Shown here: positions 6,229-6,916 of the stretch, piece after piece
Position numbering within the stretch: the stretch's first letter is position 1
Layout of the letters: every line of letters starts with the position of its first letter
Origin: an uncultured Collinsella sp.
GTDB taxonomy: Bacteria; Actinomycetota; Coriobacteriia; Coriobacteriales; Coriobacteriaceae
NCBI GenBank assembly: GCA_900552155.1
Contig: URYU01000095.1
Span: forward strand, 1-6,916
DNA: 6,916 bases
Direction: 5' to 3'
Position numbers and translations under genes: made by a program
The notes under the pieces: generated by a model
Seen by the model: the letters and a program-made list of their open reading frames with translations, nothing else
What the model was told of the DNA's origin: nothing
The model's database searches: none

Positions 6229-6313
6229 AAATTGAACTTTCGGATAATGTGCCGCGCTATACTGCTGCCTAAATTGAACTTTGGTTCAATTCGTGTTCTA
6301 TAAATTGAACTTT
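6229..6313. repeat. Three helically phased AAATTGAACTTT repeats
   Basis: Exact 12-bp direct copies start at 6229, 6271 and 6302. Their spacing of 42 and 31 bp is close to four and three turns of B-DNA, so all three face the same side of the helix. The middle copy is extended into the perfect dyad AATTGAAC-TTTG-GTTCAATT (6272-6291). The first copy lies upstream of a -10-like TATACT, the second near the expected start point, and the third just before the ribosome site. This is the arrangement expected of a repressor operator array. Confidence 0.8.
6258..6263 (+). promoter_or_regulatory. Candidate -10 box of the HTH-aminotransferase gene
   Basis: TATACT would start transcription near 6270, at the edge of the second repeat. 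The best -35 match is TTGAAC at 6232-6237, inside the first repeat, but the 20-bp gap is longer than usual. Such a weak promoter would fit one that is controlled by the repeat-binding protein. Confidence 0.4.
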
Positions 6314-6331
6314 GCCAGCAAGGAGGTTCTA

Positions 6332-6916
6332 GTGGCCCAAGAGACGTTCAGCGATCGCCTGCGACAGGCTATGTCCGATCGCGATGTTCGACAGTCGGAC
6401 GTGATTCGTGCATCGGAGATGCTCGGCAAAAAACTCGGCAAGAGTCAGATGAGCCAATATGTGAGCGGCAAGACGATCCCGCGGCGCGATGTGGCAGAGC
6501 TGCTCGCCCGCATTTTGGAGGTCGATGTTACCTGGCTGCTTGCCGGTGACGCCGATCAAGGCGAGACATCATCGCCTCTCAACGATTCCAAGCCCGAACC
6601 CCATCCCTCAGCTCAAATTGCAAGGAGCACCACCATGCGTACTTTTTCTAAATCCACCAAACTCGACAACGTCCTGTATGACGTGCGCGGTCCCGTCGTC
6701 GACGAGGCCGCCCGTATGGAGGACGAGGGCGCGCGCATCCTCAAGCTCAATATCGGCGACCCGGCGCCCTTCGGTTTCCGCACACCCGATGAGGTCATCA
6801 AGGACATGCGCCAGCAGCTGCCCGACTGCGAAGGCTATTCCAACTCGCGTGGCCTGTTCTCCGCGCGCAAGGCAATCATGCAGTATTCGCAGCTCAAGGG
6901 CCTGCCCAACGTTCAG
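6332..6916 (+). CDS. alaA: Xre HTH-AlaA-like aminotransferase fusion (3' truncated)
   Basis: The visible 195 codons run open to the window edge. The GTG start has AAGGAGG (6320-6326) 5 nt upstream. Residues 6-72 form an Xre/Cro-type helix-turn-helix: K-S-Q-M-S-Q-Y-V-S-G-K at 37-47 is the recognition region and T-W-L-L-A-G at 67-72 the usual end. A Ser/Pro-rich linker spans about 73-101. From Met102 the sequence matches the start of AlaA-type class I/II aminotransferases: K-L-D-N-V-L-Y-D-V-R-G-P at 110-121 and L-N-I-G-D-P-A-P-F-G-F at 139-149. Those enzymes use pyridoxal phosphate to make alanine from pyruvate and glutamate. The catalytic Lys lies beyond the window. The junction carries its own ribosome site and ATG, so a short form is possible. 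The phased repeats upstream suggest the fusion regulates itself. Both domains are confident; the joint function is inferred. Confidence 0.9.
   Translation, partial: MAQETFSDRLRQAMSDRDVRQSDVIRASEMLGKKLGKSQMSQYVSGKTIPRRDVAELLARILEVDVTWLLAGDADQGETSSPLNDSKPEPHPSAQIARSTTMRTFSKSTKLDNVLYDVRGPVVDEAARMEDEGARILKLNIGDPAPFGFRTPDEVIKDMRQQLPDCEGYSNSRGLFSARKAIMQYSQLKGLPNVQ
6622..6637 (+). promoter_or_regulatory. Internal ribosome site and ATG at the domain junction
   Basis: AAGGAG (6622-6627) is followed after 7 nt by ATG (6635-6637), in frame with the GTG at 6332 and 101 codons downstream. The residues that follow correspond to the normal N-terminus of AlaA. Translation from here would give an aminotransferase without the DNA-binding domain. 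Confidence 0.6.

Noticed and set aside
6272..6291. SOS box (LexA site) in front of the HTH-aminotransferase gene
   Set aside because: The core GAAC-N4-GTTC is present, but the flanks are T/A instead of C/G, the central TTTG does not fit, and the gene is not a repair gene. The two extra half-type copies in helical phase point to another regulator. It remains a possible alternative.

Overview
The window looks like a piece of a high-GC, gut-type actinomycete chromosome. The best guess is Coriobacteriia and probably Collinsella. This rests on composition, on a bile salt hydrolase next to housekeeping genes, on GTG starts with strong AGGAGG-type ribosome sites, and on the general look of the proteins. 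It is an inference, because no search was run.

Layout from left to right. A short peptide deformylase-like gene (183-602, +) keeps its metal ligands but has Met where the catalytic Glu of HExxH should be. A 109-nt imperfect hairpin starts inside its stop codon, and a textbook terminator follows (747-788). A bile salt hydrolase (847-1812, +) stands alone, closed by a second hairpin (1836-1871) that it shares with the convergent Kup-type potassium transporter (1892-4123, -). Upstream of kup on the same strand is a ten-helix EamA/DMT transporter (4282-5193, -), separated from it by a perfect 24-bp palindrome. The DMT gene is divergent from a LysR-type regulator (5312-6169, +), with a T-N11-A dyad between them. 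The last gene (6332 to beyond the window edge, +) joins an Xre-type helix-turn-helix in frame to an AlaA-like aminotransferase.

The most interesting part is the right end. Three copies of AAATTGAACTTT, spaced 42 and 31 bp apart (about four and three helical turns), sit over the likely promoter and leader of the HTH-aminotransferase gene. The middle copy is extended into a perfect 8+4+8 palindrome. A second ribosome site and ATG lie exactly at the domain junction, so the gene could make both a DNA-binding fusion and a plain aminotransferase. Together these suggest a self-regulating transaminase that senses amino acids or pyridoxal phosphate. This is an inference to test.

The genes do not form one operon. 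There are at least four transcription units: the deformylase-like gene, bsh, the leftward DMT/kup pair (possibly partly coupled), and lysR followed by the fusion gene. The only clear functional pair is the divergent LysR regulator and DMT transporter. No tRNA, rRNA, CRISPR array or insertion sequence was seen, and no gene-free stretch exceeds 300 bases.
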